Shown piece after piece: positions 61,881-64,000 of a stretch of DNA of 64,000 nt. The translations under genes were made by a program, and so were the position numbers. The stretch's first letter is position 1. Each line of letters starts with the position of its first letter. Source of the stretch: Alistipes sp. dk3624. Lineage in GTDB: Bacteria > Bacteroidota > Bacteroidia > Bacteroidales > Rikenellaceae. Below the pieces are notes generated by a model that was not told where the DNA came from, made no database searches, and saw only the letters and a list, made by a program, of their open reading frames with translations. Location of the stretch: assembly GCF_009557455.1 (NCBI RefSeq), contig NZ_CP045651.1, forward strand, positions 2,790,001 through 2,854,000, in the 5' to 3' direction.

Positions 61881-63059
61881 TTACAGCGCCAGTTTGTAAA
61901 TCCGGTAAATGTCTTCGACGTGCAGGGCCCGGAAATTTCCCAGCCCGTTGCGTCCGTCGCGTTCGGCGAGGCATTTTTCGGCCATTTCGCGCAGGTGCTC
62001 TTCGCCGATCCCCACGTCGCTCAACCGGGTGGGCAGGCCCATTTTCCGGTACCAGCTTTCGAGACGGGCGATCATTTCGAAAACAATCTTTTCGGGATCG
62101 TCGAAAGCCAGCGAAACGTCGAATACGCGCACGGCGAATTGAACGAACTTGTCGATGTCCGTTTTGTAAACGTATTTCATCCACGCCGGGAATACGATCG
62201 ACAGGCCCGCCCCGTGCGCGATGTCGTACTGCGCGCTCAGTTCGTGCTCGATGTCGTGGCTGGCCCAGTCGCCGATGCGTCCCGTGTTCAGCAGGTTGTT
62301 GTGCGCGACGGTGCCCGCCCACATGATCTCGGCGCGGACGTCGTAATCGGTCGGATTTTCGAGGGCCATCGGGCCGTGGTAGAGAATGGTGCGGATGGCT
62401 CCCTCGATCAGGCGGTCGGTGAAATCGACGTGTTTTACCCGCGTGAAATAACGCTCCATTAAGTGGGCGACAATGTCCGAGCAGCCGTTTGCAATCTGGT
62501 GCGGCGGCATCGTGAAAGTCACTTCGGGATTCATGAACGCGAATTTCGGGATCAGGCATTCGCCGCCGATGTAGCGTTTGTAGTTGCCGTCCTCGTTGGT
62601 GATGACCGAACTGTCGGACGATTCGGAACCGGCTGCCGGAATGGTCAGCACGACGCCTACGGGCAGCGCTCCCTCGATCGGCTTGTCGTCGTACAGGTAG
62701 TAGTCCCAGATGTCGTCTTTGCAGCGCATCGCGGCCGCGATGGCCTTCGACGAATCGATCGTGCTGCCGCCGCCTACCGCAAGGATGAAATCGATCCGGT
62801 TTTCCCGGCAGATTTCGACGCCTTTGCGGACGAGCGACAGGCGGGGATTGGGCTGTACTCCGCCGAGTTCGGCGACGTACAACCCTTCGGCTTTGAGCGA
62901 TGTTACGACCCGGTCGTACAGGCCGTTGCGCTTGATCGACCCGCCGCCGTAATGCAGCAGCACCCGTTTCCCATATTTGGCGACTTCCCGGCCTACGCCG
63001 TTCTCGACGCCTTTGCCGAAGATGATTTTTGCCGGATTGTAATATTCGAAATTGATCAT
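61881..63059 (-). CDS. iron-containing alcohol dehydrogenase (butanol-dehydrogenase/YqhD-type)
   Basis: 392 residues. NAD(P)-binding region has FGKGVENGVGREV, HYGGGSIKRNGLYD, VGGGSTIDSSKAIA. Metal-ligand region includes NGCSDIVAHLMERYF, then DWASHDIEHELSAQYDIAHGAGL (His ligands). The type reduces aldehydes or butanol-like products in fermentation. The cofactor is probably NADPH (as in YqhD) but is not proven. Monocistronic. Confidence 0.93.
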   Translation of the reverse strand: MINFEYYNPAKIIFGKGVENGVGREVAKYGKRVLLHYGGGSIKRNGLYDRVVTSLKAEGLYVAELGGVQPNPRLSLVRKGVEICRENRIDFILAVGGGSTIDSSKAIAAAMRCKDDIWDYYLYDDKPIEGALPVGVVLTIPAAGSESSDSSVITNEDGNYKRYIGGECLIPKFAFMNPEVTFTMPPHQIANGCSDIVAHLMERYFTRVKHVDFTDRLIEGAIRTILYHGPMALENPTDYDVRAEIMWAGTVAHNNLLNTGRIGDWASHDIEHELSAQYDIAHGAGLSIVFPAWMKYVYKTDIDKFVQFAVRVFDVSLAFDDPEKIVFEMIARLESWYRKMGLPTRLSDVGIGEEHLREMAEKCLAERDGRNGLGNFRALHVEDIYRIYKLAL

Positions 63060-63093
63060 TGGATTAGTATTGAGTTAAATAGGGAATGTGTAG

Positions 63094-63774
63094 CTATTTC
63101 CGTTCGGTCAGCGACAGGATGAGTCCGTCGCGCATCGTGAGCGTGGCTTCGCGGCCTTTGCCGCGCAGATCCATCATGTCGTTCTTGTATCCGAAACCGT
63201 CGGCGGTCACGTACTGCGTCAAGTCGAATACCGTCCCGTCGAGGGTGACCCGCGCCAGATCCGGTTCGAAAACGACGTCGATCCGGTAGCATTTTTTCGT
63301 CTTGCCGTCCGTGCCGTCGAAAACGACGTTGATCGGATAGGGGTCTTGCACGTAGATCGTATTGCCGCGCTGTTCGATCACCCAATGTCCATCCGCCTGC
63401 CGGACGTTTTTCGTGTCGTCGTCCTCGACATTCCAAGCGTGCCCGCCGCCGGGCAAGTCGCGCCGGTCGAGCACTTCGGTTTTTTCGTTGCCGGGCAGGA
63501 ACAGTTCCGCCTGGGCCGAGTCGGCGCTGAATACGATGTAAGCGGCATATACGGCGCCCGTATCGGATTGGGTCGTCGGGAGCATTTTGACGCCGTCTTC
63601 GAACGGACGGATGCAATCCTTACGCGCCTCCGACCATTGGTAGCCGGCCGATCCGATGCAGTCGTGGCCGTCCCTGTCCGCTCCGGTCGCCTGCCCCGTT
63701 TTTTTCGTCCCGTTCTGTCCGCAGCCGCAAAGCGCCAGCGCCGCGACTGCCATGAAAATCGTGTTTTTTATCAT
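63094..63774 (-). CDS. lipoprotein with NigD/MliC-like beta-sandwich
   Basis: 226 residues with a lipobox (LCGCG, about residues 15-19) and a His/Cys-poor beta-rich body. It contains AYIVFSADSAQAELFLPGNE and two later repeats of a YRIDVVFEPD-like strand. It ends LILSLTERK. The pattern SADSAQAELFLP recalls inhibitor-of-lysozyme (MliC-like) folds, but that is only a suggestion. It starts 24 bp before YccF in the same direction. Confidence 0.6.
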   Translation of the reverse strand: MIKNTIFMAVAALALCGCGQNGTKKTGQATGADRDGHDCIGSAGYQWSEARKDCIRPFEDGVKMLPTTQSDTGAVYAAYIVFSADSAQAELFLPGNEKTEVLDRRDLPGGGHAWNVEDDDTKNVRQADGHWVIEQRGNTIYVQDPYPINVVFDGTDGKTKKCYRIDVVFEPDLARVTLDGTVFDLTQYVTADGFGYKNDMMDLRGKGREATLTMRDGLILSLTERK

Positions 63775-63798
63775 GTCTGTCTGTTTTGGTTTCGAGAA

Positions 63799-64000
63799 TT
63801 ATGCCCGTACAATATCCCGGCCAAACGGAGTAAAGGCCAGACTCATCAGTTTGAAATGCTGCCGTCCGAACGGGATGCCGATGATCGTGATGCAGAGCAG
63901 CACGCCCCAGAACAGGTGCGACAGCGCGATCCAGATTCCCCCGACGAAAAACCAGAGGATGTTCATCAGGGTGCTGAGGCATCCGCTGCCCTGTTCGGTG
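63799..64000 (-). CDS. yccF: YccF-family inner membrane protein, 5' end beyond the window
   Basis: The visible 67 codons read LMNILWFFVGGIWIALSHLF and ITIIGIPFGRQHFKLMSLAF, then TPFGRDIV, the YccF core with its second hydrophobic pair. The protein is cut by the right edge so its start is not seen. Function unknown in the family. The downstream lipoprotein gene lies 24 bp away. Confidence 0.85.
   Translation of the reverse strand, partial: TEQGSGCLSTLMNILWFFVGGIWIALSHLFWGVLLCITIIGIPFGRQHFKLMSLAFTPFGRDIVRA

Noticed and set aside
1-64000. CRISPR arrays, rRNA and tRNA genes
   Set aside because: No regularly spaced direct repeats and no cloverleaf with a CCA-compatible acceptor or rRNA-like blocks were noticed by eye; a covariance scan was not possible.

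Overview
The window reads as chromosomal DNA of a GC-rich member of the Bacteroidales, most like Alistipes or another Rikenellaceae. This is an inference from gene content: DUF4493, PCMD and fimbrillin-type surface lipoproteins, OMP_b-brl_3 and TonB-dependent barrels, a K+-dependent membrane pyrophosphatase and an NfnAB pair. Almost every gene also lacks a Shine-Dalgarno, and many follow a Bacteroidota -7 box (TAnnTTTG), sometimes with TTTG or TTG 19-21 bp upstream. I saw no rRNA, tRNA or CRISPR array.

Layout. (1) 1-9.96 kb: one minus-strand operon of seven secreted proteins (fimbrillin-like, two DUF4493 lipoproteins, a DUF4493-PCMD lipoprotein, two tandem outer-membrane barrels, a second PCMD lipoprotein running off the left edge). 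(2) 10-24.9 kb: housekeeping genes: panB, a SpoU methyltransferase, hppA, divergent bioD/bioB, a DUF1573 protein with nfnAB, mtnA, a CNNM-type transporter, tpiA and lysS. (3) 25-31.1 kb: an outer-membrane barrel, an O-antigen-ligase-like protein, then an AT-rich cassette of a lipoprotein overlapping a small membrane protein. (4) 31.2-35.9 kb: a tightly packed GH25-nadB-thuA-prfC operon. (5) 36-48.1 kb: a TonB receptor, a K+-channel-like protein with an altered filter, a leukocidin-like lipoprotein, a HAD phosphatase, rex, a short ribF, guaB, a thioesterase, GNAT, an esterase-propeller fusion and an unknown helical protein. (6) 48.17-48.54 kb: a structured RNA with its own promoter and U-tract, then a repeat cluster and a sigma54-like box before htpG. 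(7) 50.6-61.8 kb: a decaying accessory island that opens with a tyrosine-recombinase remnant. It carries a hybrid histidine kinase with two secreted partners, a NUMOD1-like orphan, an intact MG2-type protein beside its broken copy, a broken LanC-like gene, and about 1.1 kb of AT-rich debris. (8) 61.9-64 kb: an iron-type alcohol dehydrogenase, a lipoprotein and a YccF-family membrane protein cut by the right edge.

The least explained items are the roughly 150-nt RNA at 48.2 kb, whose fold resembles 6S RNA; the 29.9-30.9 kb lipoprotein/membrane-protein pair; the leukocidin-like lipoprotein; and the island with its kinase plus two secreted paralogues. Functions come from recognising motifs by eye. 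No database search was run.
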